64,000 bases of DNA, taken from assembly GCF_019578655.1 (NCBI RefSeq), contig NC_063262.1, positions 4,657,582-4,721,581 on the forward strand, in the 5' to 3' direction. The position numbers and the translations under genes are program-made. The notes under the pieces were generated by a model, which had not been told where the DNA came from, did no database searches, and worked only from the letters and a program-made list of their open reading frames with translations. The stretch comes from Ricinus communis. Lineage: Eukaryota; Streptophyta; Magnoliopsida; Malpighiales; Euphorbiaceae. Below, piece by piece: positions 37,151-50,412 of the stretch (the stretch's first letter is position 1; each line of letters starts with the position of its first letter).

Positions 37151-39035
37151 GTCTGCTTGGGCAAAATAACAAAAAACAACACAGAACAACATTTACAAAA
37201 GTTCCGCATAGCTTTAGAGTGCAACTTTTTCGCTTTTAAAGGAAATGAATGGAACTTTTCCTAACTTTCCTCAGTCGTAGTTGAAAAGATGAACGTATGT
37301 GCCATGATCATGTACACGAAACCTTGACCTTCATATCACACGTAGTTATATATATATGCTACATTGCCTTGAGCTCTATATATATATATATATATTCATC
37401 ATCACTTGTAGCACTTTTTATAGCATGCAAAAAAGCAAAAGAGATTATTGTCGGCTTTTTCTTTCTGTTCTTTTTTTTTTTTTCTAAAAGAGATATGTTT
37501 TCTTCCAATCCAAAGTCAAGACAAGAATATGGCTAAGTTGTTTTTGACAAGTAATTGCAAGTTGTCCGAATGAGATTTGAAAAAAGGGGTGCGCCTTAAA
37601 AAGATTAGCGTGTTTGAAATTTTTGTTTCAATGTCAGGTTCTCCGTAGACAATAATGCATATGTTTTTCCAAAAGAGTTGTTTTCTTGTTCCAGGCAGAA
37701 AGCTGTATTCTTGATCAGCAATTAGCTAGCAAAAAGGGTTCTCTTCCAATTCAAAGAGCAGTCAGCTAATAATGAAGTCATTTAGAGCAACTGCTGAGTG
37801 AGACACGTCTAGTTCGCAGGAATTTTAAAACTTCACCAAATATTTATCTTATAGGGTTGTTTTATATATAAAAAGAAAAAAAGGTCAAGGAAAGAAAGAA
37901 ATAAGTTCCTTATAGCTATCTGAAAGATTTACAGTATAGGTTTCTGCGGATTTAGGCATCTGCAATCGAGGACAAAATGTCCTGACGTGATAGTGAACCC
38001 AAGAAAAAAAAAAGAAGTCTTGCTATTTAGTAGATTGCTTTTCTCCAATTACTCCAGTAAATAGTCCAAGAAACTTAGGTAAAAAAAACTTTTATTCCTA
38101 CTAAATTGGTGGGACGGACACCGATAAGCAATTGCAAGTTGCTTTGTTAAAACAAAGCTAATGCTGGCCGTGCAACTAGGTTACTCTACTTACTGTCTCA
38201 GCTTCATAGATTATATAGTGGATGGTGAAGGAAGAAAGAAAGTTGTAACTAAGACATGTTAAGTAGAAAATAGAAAATAGGAAAGAAAAAAAAAATAATT
38301 TATTCCCGAAACTTCCATTATCAGAATAATCTGGATGCCAAAAATATATGTATTACTCGTTGAAAGGATAAATCTCCTGGTAAAAGTAATGAAACATTTA
38401 AATTAAATGAAGCAAGCTTGTATCAATCTTTATATTATCTTCGGATGAAAAATATTTAATTCACATCCGAGTCTGTCCAAGTTGGAATAATTTTTGATTG
38501 TCTGAAATGAGTCATGTGAACTTAATTTTGAGGAAAAAGGGACGGACTGAGCTAGTGCCTTCGACTTCATCAGAATACCTGGATGCAGATAATCAGTACT
38601 GCTGCAGATTACTAGGACTACTGTGAAAATAAGCTAATTGAGCTAAGAGATTAAATTGACTAGCTACTTGTATATTAATGTCCTTTACAAATGACTATCT
38701 ACACTGTTCATATGTATAGCTGTTCTATCTTGTCAATTAAAAGGATTGAAACAATCTCAAGGCAGTTTTCTTTTCCATGTTGGGGTTAGTCAATCGTTTC
38801 CTATCAAGAACTGCTAGTCTGAAGACTTGACCCTCTATTTCATTCTCCGGCTAAATTTGAGCATCAATAGGTAAGCTTTCTCAGCTGATCGAGAGTATAC
38901 TGGGGCTCTTAATCTATTTCATGTTACTGTCATTTCTTAATGTGGTTTACCTTGGGCTAATTACGGGCCTAAGCAGATGGACCTTAATTGATCTGGGTAA
39001 CAATTGACTAACCATCAGAACATGTTTTTTTTCTT

Positions 39036-39066
<31 letters not shown>

Positions 39067-42000
39067 CGAAAGGAAGCATCAGAACATGTTCTTCACAATG
39101 AAGCAACGACAAGTAGACATATACATATTCAACAGTTCAGTTCATAATTTTCAGAATAAAAATATATCGTGAGCCGGCTAGTTGCAAAATGATTTATTTT
39201 GGGATCTTCCAAGAAATTTCAGTGCAGAAATAGTTGTGAATGGATGCCAAAAACACTTTCCATGGGATTCTGCTGTTTCTTTACCTCCCTTTCGAAACCT
39301 GCAATCCTTTCCCCGACAATAAAGCTTTCTTTACTGCTCCCAAAGTGGAGAGTATATCCCTAATATCCCGGAAACGTTTCTGCAGTGCACATCCCTCAGC
39401 TTTGTAGTACCATTAGGTAAAGAAAAAGGAATAGCAACCTTATAGTTCGTGTAATGTTACATAATTTTAATGGCAAATATAGAGGCCATGATGCCCCCAA
39501 TAGCATTGTTTTCTCCTTTTGATAAAAAAAGAAATTGCTAAAAGTACACGGGCAGGATTCTTTTTTAGGTAAAACTTGGGATTTAGTGCTCTGTTTAATG
39601 GGGTTGGTGTGGGGGTATTGTCAGTGTTCTGTGGTCTGAAACTGGATTGAAAAGCATAAAGGATCATCGACCTTTAAAAATCAAAAACAATTTTATGTAC
39701 TCATAATCATAAAGTGTTGTTCAAAAAAGTCAAGATCAACTTGATGTGCTAAACTAGTGGTCAGTTTAAAAACAGTGTACGTATTTCTTTCGCCTATCAT
39801 CAATTTCTTGGTGTACCTCTTTTAATTATATTAATTAATTCCAAATCAATAGTTAGCAAAACAGACCGACCTATTGTAATTTGGTATTAGCCTTTTGCAT
39901 TTTTAATTCTCTTCCCTGATCAAACTCAGTCCTTGTCCCATCCATACGTGACTTAATTGTTTGAATAAACAAATTATTTGGACGGTTTAGGACATTATTT
40001 TTTTTAGCTCAAACCAAACCATTTATATTGATTCTTGATTTAAGTTCAATTCAGCTTTCAAATCTGTACTTTTAAATCAATTGTTTATGAAATGAAGTTC
40101 CATTGAAATGTTAATGTCTAATCAAGAGTTAGATTAAATCTCCCTGATTTCTTAAAAGAATTTTAGTTGATCTAACTATATATTACAATTAGAAATGCAG
40201 TCTAAAAATAATAAAATTGAGAAATTAATAGCAAACTATATAGAGATTTGAAATTTGCTTTGAATGATATTATAATATGATGAGACCTTGTTATTCTTTT
40301 GGAAAAGCCGCTAAATTCAAAAGTTTCAATTAAATATAATTGATCGATTCAAAGGACTTCTCAATTATCCATAGTCAAAATAGCAGGACTTGTGCATTTT
40401 CCAGTTTATAGCTGGATTAAGTTCGTAATGGCAGAGCTGAAAGCTCACTGTAAGTTGCAGAGCTGGGCTTTCTTTTAGAATTAGAATTAACTTAATCAAG
40501 ATTAAGACTAAACTCAATTAGCGAACGAATCCAGAACACCACATGATAGCCAAAATTAGAATCATATCGTAAACCCCAAATTGTATTTGGGCCTAACCTA
40601 ATCTTTTAAGATCAGCATTTTAATTTATTTTTTTAAATTTCAAAATTTAAGACTTGTAAGTTTTAGATTTTTTTTTATTCTTATATTTTTTATATATTTT
40701 GTGATTCTCATTACTTGAGAATTTATTTGTTTATTTGTTAAATTTTAAAGTTTGTATTAAAACTTTGTATTTAAAATCTAAAATAAAAAGGGGTTTGATA
40801 ACTCAACTTATTATTTAAAGTCAAATGAATACTTATTACCTTTAAGATAGTTTGATAATATGGTATATCTGCAATTTACAAGTTTTAATTAAGTTAAAGT
40901 AGTTGACCTAAAAAATTTTGCTTAAAATATTAAATTATTGATGTTTTAAATATTTTTAGTGTATTTTTATACCTTTGGTTTATTTTTAAATTATCATTAA
41001 CAAAAACAAAAATATTTAATTGGCTTTTTATGTCCTTAATATATTTTTAAATTATTTATTACTCTTATATATTTTTATTTCTTAAAAAAATATATTCTAA
41101 TTTTTTTATTTTATAATATAATTTTAAATATATATTTGATGGCTGAATCTTAAAAATTATTATTATTAAATTAAGAATTTTAATAATTTTCAGTAGTCGC
41201 AATTATCAAACAAATTGATTAGATTCAATATTTAAAATATTTAGTATTTATTATATTTAACATTTAAAACTTTTTATTCATTTTTAGTTTTACTAAACCC
41301 CACCTAAGATCCTATAATATTTTTTTAAATAAGATAAGTTATGTATAAATAAAAATTAATTATTTAATTTAGAAATAACAATCTAAATTGATTTAAACAT
41401 AGATGTTTATATATCAAATACAAAATAGCGACCATTTAATTTGGTTGAGATCCTACAAAGGTAATTAGGATTAAATTAAATTTAGAGAATTATAATTTTC
41501 TATTTATAGAACACTTGAAATTGAAGAATTTTAATTTTAATGGAAGACTATTTTAAAATTTATTTCTTATGTTTAGTTTGTTAATCATTTAAATTTTGTA
41601 ATAAATTATTTGAAAAACAATAAATTTTATTAAATTTTCAACTTATTTGAAGAGAATGGTCCCTTGGTGAAAAATGAAGAATGTGAGAATAATAAAAGGT
41701 TTAATTGGGTTTGCTATTGGTTCAAGTGAGAGCTGCATGATTGAGAACTGATATCTCCTTTTACTTTCTTTTTTTTCAACCAATTTTTTTAAAAAAGAAT
41801 GAAAGCTAAATTTTATATATTAAGAGATATATAATTAATGCACTCACATGCATAACTTAATAATAGATGCATATCTCAATCTGAATAAAATTTTAAATTT
41901 AAATTTATTAATAATAAATAATTAGATTATTTACTGAAGATTTTATGTATATATAGATATTTATCAAGAGTTAAAAATGAGAGGAGAAAAAATACCATTT

Positions 42001-42480
42001 AACTCAATACTAGCTTATCCTCATTCTTTATTACAATAGTTTCCAGTCTACTGAATTCCACTTATGTTATAATTTTTGTCATAATTTAAAAAGAAAAAGC
42101 TTTAAGCTTTCACTGTTAAATATTAAAATGCTTTTTTTCAATTTAAATGTTCTTATATTGTGTTTGATTAATTTATTTGCTTTGAATGAATTTAAAATTT
42201 TATATAATTAAATTTTTGTAAAATTAATTAAGACTAAATTAAATTCTAAGAAAATAGGTAGAATTTCTAATTATATTTTATATTGATATATTTTATAGAA
42301 TTAAAATTTTATTTTATTTTATTTTTTATGTTTTTAAATAAGATTAATTCATTTATAAATTTCAAACAAATATAGCATTATCCATAATTTACTAACATTA
42401 GGGAGAATTCATACTCAATACATTTATACTGAGAAATATGTAAGAGATCTAACTATTCTTTTACGGAAAGATTGTAATTA
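37151..42480. other. Gene-free spacer, mixed composition then AT-rich
   Basis: Bases 37150-39700 have moderate GC and could be transcribed, but no exon set, domain or RNA gene was recognised. TA microsatellites lie near 37375-37395 and 39036-39061. From 40600 the sequence becomes extremely AT-rich. Confidence 0.45.
39036..39061. repeat. (TA)n microsatellite
   Basis: About 13 TA units following a T-rich stretch. Confidence 0.9.
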
Positions 42481-44970
42481 GTGAAATTCTTGTACACAAA
42501 TGTTGGATTCATTTGTACTTTCTGATCAACAGCTTAAAAATTATAAGGTCGCAAACTGGCATACAATTGAACCGCAAATGCAGAATAACATTTTGGGTTG
42601 GGCCCTTTTCAGATGGGTTCACTCTTGGTTCCTGTATTCAGGGATCCATCTGAGTCCATTAATAACTACTACATATCAGGTGAAAGGTAACAAAATAGAA
42701 CCAAACCAATGTGCTTTATTGGTAAAATTCTTTGATTTTGCCAACGGTTCTAGAATTCCACCTACGTGGCATGATGGAAAAAAGAAAAATTAAAATATCC
42801 GTTCCTGATGAATAAAAATGAAAATGTTGAAAAGAGATTTATGCTATTTTTTGTTGATATTTTCTAAAGAATTTATTTTATTTGAGAAAAAGATATAAGA
42901 GAGAAATTAAAATAAAAATAATAAAATTGAAAAAGATATATTAATGTTATAAAATATATTGACTTATTTATATGGTATTTATTTAAAAATTTGAAATTAG
43001 CTATAATCAATTTCACACAAATTTAATTAAGTAAATTTTTAAATTAGTTTTCACTTCATTCAAAGCACATAAATTTTAAATTTATAAATAAATTCTACAA
43101 ATTTTATAAATTTCAACTAAATACAATATTAAAATAAACTTTTCATCATATTTGAATTAATAATTTAATAACTCAATATTTTAATAAGGGAGTTTGATTG
43201 TTGTTCCAAATATCAACTTAAATCTTATTAGGTAGTGATCTAATCAATACTTTTGTAAGAATTGTGTAAATTTTAAATTTAACTCTCTTTCGTTCATTAT
43301 TTATTAATATTAATTACATAATACACTTTATTATATAATTCATAATTTATTATATACTTTCAATGAATATAAAATAAAAATCAATTTTTTCACTCGGTCT
43401 TTTTAAAGAAAAAATTTGAATCAAAACCCAAAAGAACTCCAAATAATTATAAGGGTGTTGAGAGCGTAAGAAGTCTGAACCACAAAACAATATAAACCAA
43501 AGGATTAATGTGAAAATATAATATAAGTTAATAGTCCAAACAAAGCCAACAAACAACGAAGAAAAAACAATTTTATCCTATCAATTAACGCCATCTCTCT
43601 ATCGTTCTTGTTCCATAGCCTGAAATCCATGACCAAGAAAATCCTTAAAAACCAACAAAAAAATAAAAAAGGAAAAAGACTAACTTCTTCCTCCTGGAGA
43701 AAGAATAATACAAATTCATACTAACAAATAATAAAAACAGAATTGCTAACTTTAGAGATGAAAACAAGGAAGAATAAACAAATAATTAATGGTTAATGAG
43801 TGTCATTATCACTAAATTTAAAATGAAAAAGTAAGATTGGATAATTAATTAATGTCTGATTAAACTTGCAATATAAAAATTAAAAGGTGGTAATAAGGTC
43901 GTCTGTTGGTATTTGTCGTTGCTCGGGTAACCTTAGGGCATCATCAATGATCAATAATCAAAGTTTTCATTTACTGTTTATTAATTGTCACGCCATTGAC
44001 AGAATTTTCTCTTTGAAAGTAACCAATATTGTTTTTTTTTTTTTCTTTTTCCGAAAGAAAATAAAAAAAATTAGGAAGAATAGAAAGATTTTATTTTATT
44101 TTTTTGGCTATAGGATTTGGAGGTTTTTACTGTTATGGTTCTTGTTGTCGTGAGGATTTATGTTATTCCTTCTCGGGTTACCAAACCTGATAAGGTAGTT
44201 TTCAGCTTTGGTTCTTCACCTACGTACATGGGTTATATATAATTCTTGGGATTTGTTTCCTTTTGCCATTGGCCGTTGTTATTTGAGTACTTATTCATAT
44301 TGAATTAAATTAGATTGTCCCGTCTATACGTAGCCAAATCCTGGTTTCAAAAGTGAATCGCATCCGAATCCAACCAGTCAAATTTGGAATACTTATTCTA
44401 TAATTTAAACTGGAGCTAAATTATATATAGAACCGTAATAAACTAGATATGACAACGAGTTCAGCATCGTTCATCCCTTAATCATATAATCTAACTTTAT
44501 AAGCAACAACCAATTCATAGTTCAGCTCTGAATGAACCATGAGCCGACAGTTCAAGGCCAGTTCGTACATCCTTGATCATGTCTAATCTCAATAATCAAC
44601 ATAAAAACATCATATCAAATCTTTCTTTTTCCCGTCTAATTTAACTCAGTGTAATATTTTATTCAAAATCAGTAGTATATATAGCATTATTCTTAACATT
44701 ATGTCCATTTCCATGTATTCTGTCAAACTTATTAAGTTTATGGTACTAAGTTATCTCTTCAATTAAATCAGATTAAAAGAAAATCATTATATCAATACAT
44801 AAAAGAAAAACCTTTTTCTTATGATATGATCTAAAGTTAAAAACTATTGTTATGTAAGAAGAACATAATATATACTTGGAACTCAAACTTTTAAAAGAGC
44901 ATGATTTTCAGGATCGACATTTTTTGACTTGTAAAGTTTATTTCCATGTTCCAAATTCTCTGAATGCCCT
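42481..44970. other. Spacer with one unconvincing ORF
   Basis: A 97-codon plus-strand frame (42500-42793) lies in a short stretch of normal GC, but it shows no domain, promoter or splice context; it may be a relic. At 44451-44580 the GTTCAGC/GAACCATGAGCCG-rich sequence resembles the ends of small hAT relics, unproven. The rest is AT-rich. Confidence 0.4.
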
Positions 44971-44977
44971 TTGGAAT

Positions 44978-45150
44978 ATCTCAATTATTGCATCTTTCAA
45001 ATTGCAGACCCTTTGGAATATTCTCTGAATGGTATTGTATTCTTTCTTGTGTAAGCAATTTTGGTTGTGAATTTCTCAATTTTTGCATATTTCAAATTGC
45101 AGACCCTCGAATGATTTTGAATTCTTTGCTTGTGTAAGCAATTTTGGTGA
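44978..45150. repeat. Imperfect tandem duplication, about 90-bp unit
   Basis: Two adjacent units each carry TCTCAATT-TTGCAT, TTTCAAATTGCAGACCCT, GAATT/GTATTCTTT and CTTGTGTAAGCAATTTTGG in order. The second unit overlaps the left arm of the fold-back element that follows, so this is probably a duplication of its subterminal sequence. Confidence 0.75.
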
Positions 45151-45873
45151 TTTTAGATTTTCAGTATTTAGGATTTAATTAGAGCATACCGGCGGCTATG
45201 CTACCAATTTGGAACTTACCTAATTACTTAGTAATAGATCACTTGAATGCTTATCACGAAAAGTTTATACACACAACTATTATTTATTTTTACTTTTTTG
45301 CATTTGAAAATTTTAATATAATTCAGCTTTCTTACCAAGATAAATTGTATATATACGAGCAATATTTGTAATTAATTTAGGTTTCTGTCTGAATTAAAGA
45401 AAATGAGAAAATTCTGATTTGTTGAATTAAGAAGTTAACAAAAAAAAAAATTAAAATTTAATATTTTAATCTAGTGGTTAGAATGAATTTACTCTAGAAA
45501 TAAGTACCCCCGACACTCACTTTTAAAATACTATCATCTTTATAATTATTATTAACTGATTATCAGCTACCGACTATTTTTACAATTTTTATTAATTAAT
45601 TATCAGCTACCGACTTAGGATACCCTATTTGATGAAATCCAGCCATTTCTATTTATTGTCGGAGTCAGCATAAGGTACATCAGTAAGAAATATATTAAAA
45701 TGGTGATGAGCATTCACATTATCTATTCAGTAAGTAATTGCTAAGTTCCAAAGCGGTTGTTATAGCCGTCGGTATGCTCCTAACTAAAACCCTAAAATGC
45801 AGAGAAATCTAAAATTACCAAAATGCTTACCTAAGGATCTGCAATTTGAACGAGTGCACAAATCGAAAATTCC
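45067..45873. mobile_element. Fold-back (long inverted repeat) element, possibly Mutator-like and non-autonomous
   Basis: The left arm (about 45067-45260) and the right arm (about 45702-45873, reverse complement) match over roughly 170-190 bases. Shared segments in order are TTCAAATTGCAGA, ATTTTAGATTT, GAGCATACCGRCGGCTAT, TTTGGAACTTA, AATTACTTA and TGAATGCTYATCAC. About 440 bases lie between the arms, without coding capacity. Long terminal inverted repeats of this size fit Mutator-like elements. The exact ends and the target duplication are not resolved. Confidence 0.7.
45537..45617. repeat. Short tandem duplication inside the fold-back element
   Basis: Two copies of a segment ending GATTATCAGCTACCGACT or AATTATCAGCTACCGACT, about 40 bases each, in the loop between the inverted arms. 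Confidence 0.7.
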
Positions 45874-48800
45874 CAACAAACACTCGGAGAAGAAAATAAA
45901 AATGTCAGTACGTTTGTATGGAATCTATTTGTAAGCAACCCATTTGACGTCGCTGTTTATATTAAATTGTGAATGAAATGGATAGGATGCAGAGTCTGTT
46001 ATTAAGATGACTATTTTAGTGGTTGGTCCTCATTATTTATATACCCTCTATAGATTTAAAACCTTCTAACACTTTCCCATAAACAACTAAGATTTGACAT
46101 TTAATTTGCTTGAAATATATATTTAATAATACTTTTTCAAAATATATATCTAAATCAAAAATTTAAAAATTATTTGCTCTGATATTATATTAAATTATAA
46201 AATATGAAAAAAGAAATTCATGAAATCGACAAAGTATGAATTAATTAGTCATTTGCGTATGCATATATTGCTAAGTAGTTTTTGATGTTTACTCGTCCAA
46301 TATCATTGTGGCAAGTAATTTCAAGAGCTTAATATTGCATGGAAAATCATATGCGCAAGGGTCAAAAAGGTGGGATATATATTTCACATGCATGCACTTG
46401 TTTTTCTATATTATTAATCGGTAGATGATTAGATTTTTTTATTTTTGTATTATATTATATTATATTTCGCATTAGCGTCCACTGAATTTGTTTTGTAGCT
46501 GTTTGTTGAGAATGTTTGGAACATTACATATATTTGTTTTTTTGGCCATTCGTATTTGTCAATAAGCTTAAAGCCTTGAGAGGAAGATCGTTGAGCTATT
46601 TTTCCAAGATTCACACCAAGAAATAAAAACAGATGTGAACATTTCTTTATTGGCGTCTCAGTGGATAGCAGGATGGCATCATAAAGAATTTATCTCCCAC
46701 CATAGACGAAATTAGAGCACAAAGGTCTTAGGTCAAAGAAATATGTTTTAAAAGGGTAAGTGAATTACCTTGAGGAGAAACCATTTCTCACACCTTTTTC
46801 CCTCCTCTCTTTATTATATAAGTCTTCTATATGTATAAATTTGGAATATTTCATTACAGGATACGACGAGTATTTTAATTTAGTGGTAAAATAAAACCGC
46901 TTTAATAGTAGATGTTAGAGGTTTAATTATATCAAACTTTTAAAAAAAAAAAATTAAATGTATTTGCTCATTAAACTACTAGACCGGTGGAATATTTATT
47001 ATAAACTAATATTTAATTTTATTATATGTAAGTTTCTTTGTATATAAAATTGACATCTTATAATAATACGAAGCAAGTTTTTGAACTTTAATTCGATGGA
47101 GTTTTATTATTGGCATCTAAGCTCATACCAAGGAACTTGAAACTTCTTATCCCTTTTACTATTATATCAACAGAGGTTTTTCTTTCCCAGTAAAATACAA
47201 AAAGAGAAAGAGAAAGAAGAAGAAAATGGGAGGGAGGAAAAGAGAAAACCAAAAGAAATGTAACAAAATAATAATTTAGTGGAGACAAGTGGATAAAATT
47301 TCAGGGTGTAATTAGATGTCAAAAACATGCATACTTGATCATTAAATATAATATGATAGTTGCACTAAAATAGAGAAAAATCTATGCTCCTTGATTTGCA
47401 ATTTGTATTTTAGTTCAGTAACTTGAAATTGATGCTTCCTTTAAATAATCAGAAACTGCAAATAATTTGCTATTCCTAAACAAGCACAATATGGAAGCCA
47501 CCCAACATTGTCGGTATGGATGATTGTGATTGTTGCAAATTTTGTGTTTTCTTAATTATATATAAATAGGATTGATTTGAGAGTTGGCTTTGATAATGGG
47601 TTTTAAAAATTACATATATTTTGACAAATTCAAATAGCTAGGTAACATTTCAAAATCATGTCAACCAATTATAATTTAATTAGCAGTAAAGAAATAGCTG
47701 GGATCTTCTCCTATAAGACAAAGTTTTTGGATCAAAGTCAAATTGGAAAATAATAACCTGATCCAACTTGTAACAACTACAAATGTTGATTTCAATTCTC
47801 AATTAATTAAGTGATCCGGTTTTGACCTTAAGGTAAGTCCTACTAGTTCATGTAAAACACTCGGCTGGATCGCATTTGATAAAAATTGAAAATTAACCTA
47901 AATTTGTGTTCTGCATATAATAATTATTGAAATTGTTTGAGTATTTAACCTAATTAAATTTATTTGATAACTACAATTAATAAAAATTATCGAAGTTTTT
48001 GATTGGACAAATTTAATTTTGTAATATTAATTTTTAGAATTTAGTCAATATATATAGATAGACTTTTAAACAAATAACCAAATATAAAAAAACAATCATA
48101 TAAATGAACTAGATTTTCTTATAAATCTTCCAAACCGGTGTCCTCTTCTTTTAATTTATCTCTCCCTCGTTGGCTTTCTCTTTCTTTTGTCTTCCTTAAT
48201 TCCTCTGTATCTCCTTAGTGTTTTTCTATTTGTGTGCTTATATAATAATAAGGTTTATGTAGAAAATCATTGATTATGGTGTATTATTTCATCCTTATTG
48301 TATGAAAATTTATGAATTTTTATTTTATAGAGCTTTATATCTTTTTATGATGCTAAATTCTCCTTTTCGGGAGTGAAAATAAAGTCAAGATTTATTATTT
48401 ATCCAATTGGATCCATTTAAAAATCTAAAACTAATTCACAACCTTACAATGTTATGAAATACAAACTAGAGATTAGTAAGAGAAATCTTCACTATTTGTA
48501 TTTCTTTATTATTATTTTTAATTTTTTTTATCTTTTATTATTAAAATGTATTATTCATCTCTTTAAATCACATATTTTATATATTTTGAAAGAAGTATAA
48601 TAAGATCTTCAAAATTACTCTACTAAAAAAATTGAAAATTCAATAACTTAGCATTTTAAGGGAATTCTTAGGTTAACTATTTTTTACTTATAATTGAGTT
48701 ATTTGAAAATTCTAAGTTAAACCCTTATTATGTTATCAAATCATTTGTAAAAGTTAACGACCATTGAAAATTCTATTTTAAATAATAAGTTGGATTATTG

Positions 48801-49466
48801 ATAAATTCTTTGATTCTCTTACAATAATCTTTATGAAAAATTAATATTTTCAACAAGATAAATGAAAAAATATGTTCATACATCAAAGCTATAGGCTGGT
48901 GGCCAAGTAAAGTGGAATTCGAGCTCAAGTTACATCCCTCTTTTTCCATCCCCCATGTAATAGATAAAAAGAAGAAAAAAAAGGCAAATCATCCACGTCA
49001 AAGGATTTGGAAAGAAATCTCTATTTTTTGCTTACTCCAAAGTTTAAATGGTAGTATATTTTTGAGAATTAAAACTATGATTAATCAGATAGAAACTAAA
49101 ATATATTTTGTGATAGAATATACAATATAGATAATATTATCTGTCCTGGTGCATATTGATTTGAATAGATAAATAAATTTAGTTATGACAATCAAGTAAA
49201 GCAAATAAATGACTGAAGAATAAAGAAGAAAAATAACTATTCCCTTTAGTGTTACAAGGCATGTGAAGAAAGCTAACTGCTACAAAACAGCCTTCAGAGA
49301 AAGGAAATTTGTCATGACATCAGGGTTTACATGAAACTATAGTCATAAAATATCAGTGGTGATGAAACTCAAATCACAAATTGTTGACAAAATCATGATG
49401 AACAGTTAGGTATCAGTCGGTCTCCAACAATGGTCATCGATCATCATCATCTTCCAGCCAAGAACA

Positions 49467-49497
<31 letters not shown>

Positions 49498-50130
49498 AAC
49501 GAACAGCAGTAGAAATGGCAATTATTTAGTGAATGATTTTGAGAGGTGGAATAGGGTTGAAAACATTATCAAATCCTAGACTTTCTAGTTTACTTTTCTT
49601 TTGCTTCACATTATTTGTTAGACCTTTTATTAAAATTAGAAGTGACTGACTCTGAAAAAAAGTGATTGACTTAAAAGAAAAAAAGAAAAAGAAGCGATGA
49701 CCTGGTCAATTTTGTCTAACTTCTTACTTTAAATCTTTCTTTTGACTTAAGAGCTTAGAATCATACATCTCTCTCTCTCTCCATTGAAAAATTATAGTTG
49801 GCAACTGGCATCCTTTTTATCCAACAAAATTCTTATGGTTCACTTTCTTTCCTTTTCAATTTGATGAAAAAAAATTTATTAGATGAAATTTATGTATATA
49901 TTGAATATTTTACATTTGAAGAAGGAGAGAGTTATATATATTTTAGATTTTATTATTTCATATGTATCATTTATCTAATAGTAAGGTATAATTAATCTCC
50001 ATTAGCCAAGAAAAAGTCCTTTATGTATAACAAATGAACCTTCTGATTAGGACAATGTTTGATACCTGGAAATATTTTAAAATAGGATGGAGTTTTCTGT
50101 AGGTTGAATTTCTGAGCTTATTATATATAA
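45874..50130. other. AT-rich spacer with a possible SINE fragment
   Basis: Near 46873-46935 a TTTAGTGGTAAAATAA box-A-like stretch precedes AGAGGTTTAATTATATC, a degenerate box B; this may be a decayed tRNA-derived SINE. A TA microsatellite lies at 49472-49497. No gene was supported; the short ORFs here are AT-rich chance frames. Confidence 0.45.
49472..49497. repeat. (TA)n microsatellite
   Basis: About 13 TA units. Confidence 0.9.
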
Positions 50131-50140
50131 CACTTAATCG

Positions 50141-50412
50141 AGTAAATTACATTAGCGTTCACTAAATTCTGTATTTTGTAACAAGAAGATACCAAATTTT
50201 TTATTTATGTTTCTGAAATTTAATTTTAATAACATTGATAAGTTCTTTCGATAAGTGTGATAATAAATTATATAAACGGTCATTAAAATGTATCAAAATT
50301 TTATTTTAAAAGATACATGAACGATTTTTTTTTATAACAAATCAAAAGTTTAGGTTTAGTACCTTTCTATTATAAAGTGCAGAATTTGTAACCGCTAATA
50401 TAATTTACCTAT
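50141..50412. mobile_element. Mutator-like MITE with inverted ends and 9-bp target duplication
   Basis: The left end, AGTAAATTACATTAGCG, and the right end read inversely, AGGTAAATTATATTAGCG, form inverted termini. Similarity continues for about 50 bases, through AATTCTGYA and (A/G)GATACCAAA-like blocks. The flanks ACTTAATCG (50132-50140) and AGTTGATCG (50413-50421) match at 7 of 9 positions, as expected of a decayed 9-bp target duplication. At about 270 bp there is no coding capacity. A relative lies at 27.1-27.5 kb. Confidence 0.7.

Noticed and set aside
42500..42793. 97-codon plus-strand ORF
   Set aside because: No recognisable domain, promoter or splice context; probably chance or a relic.
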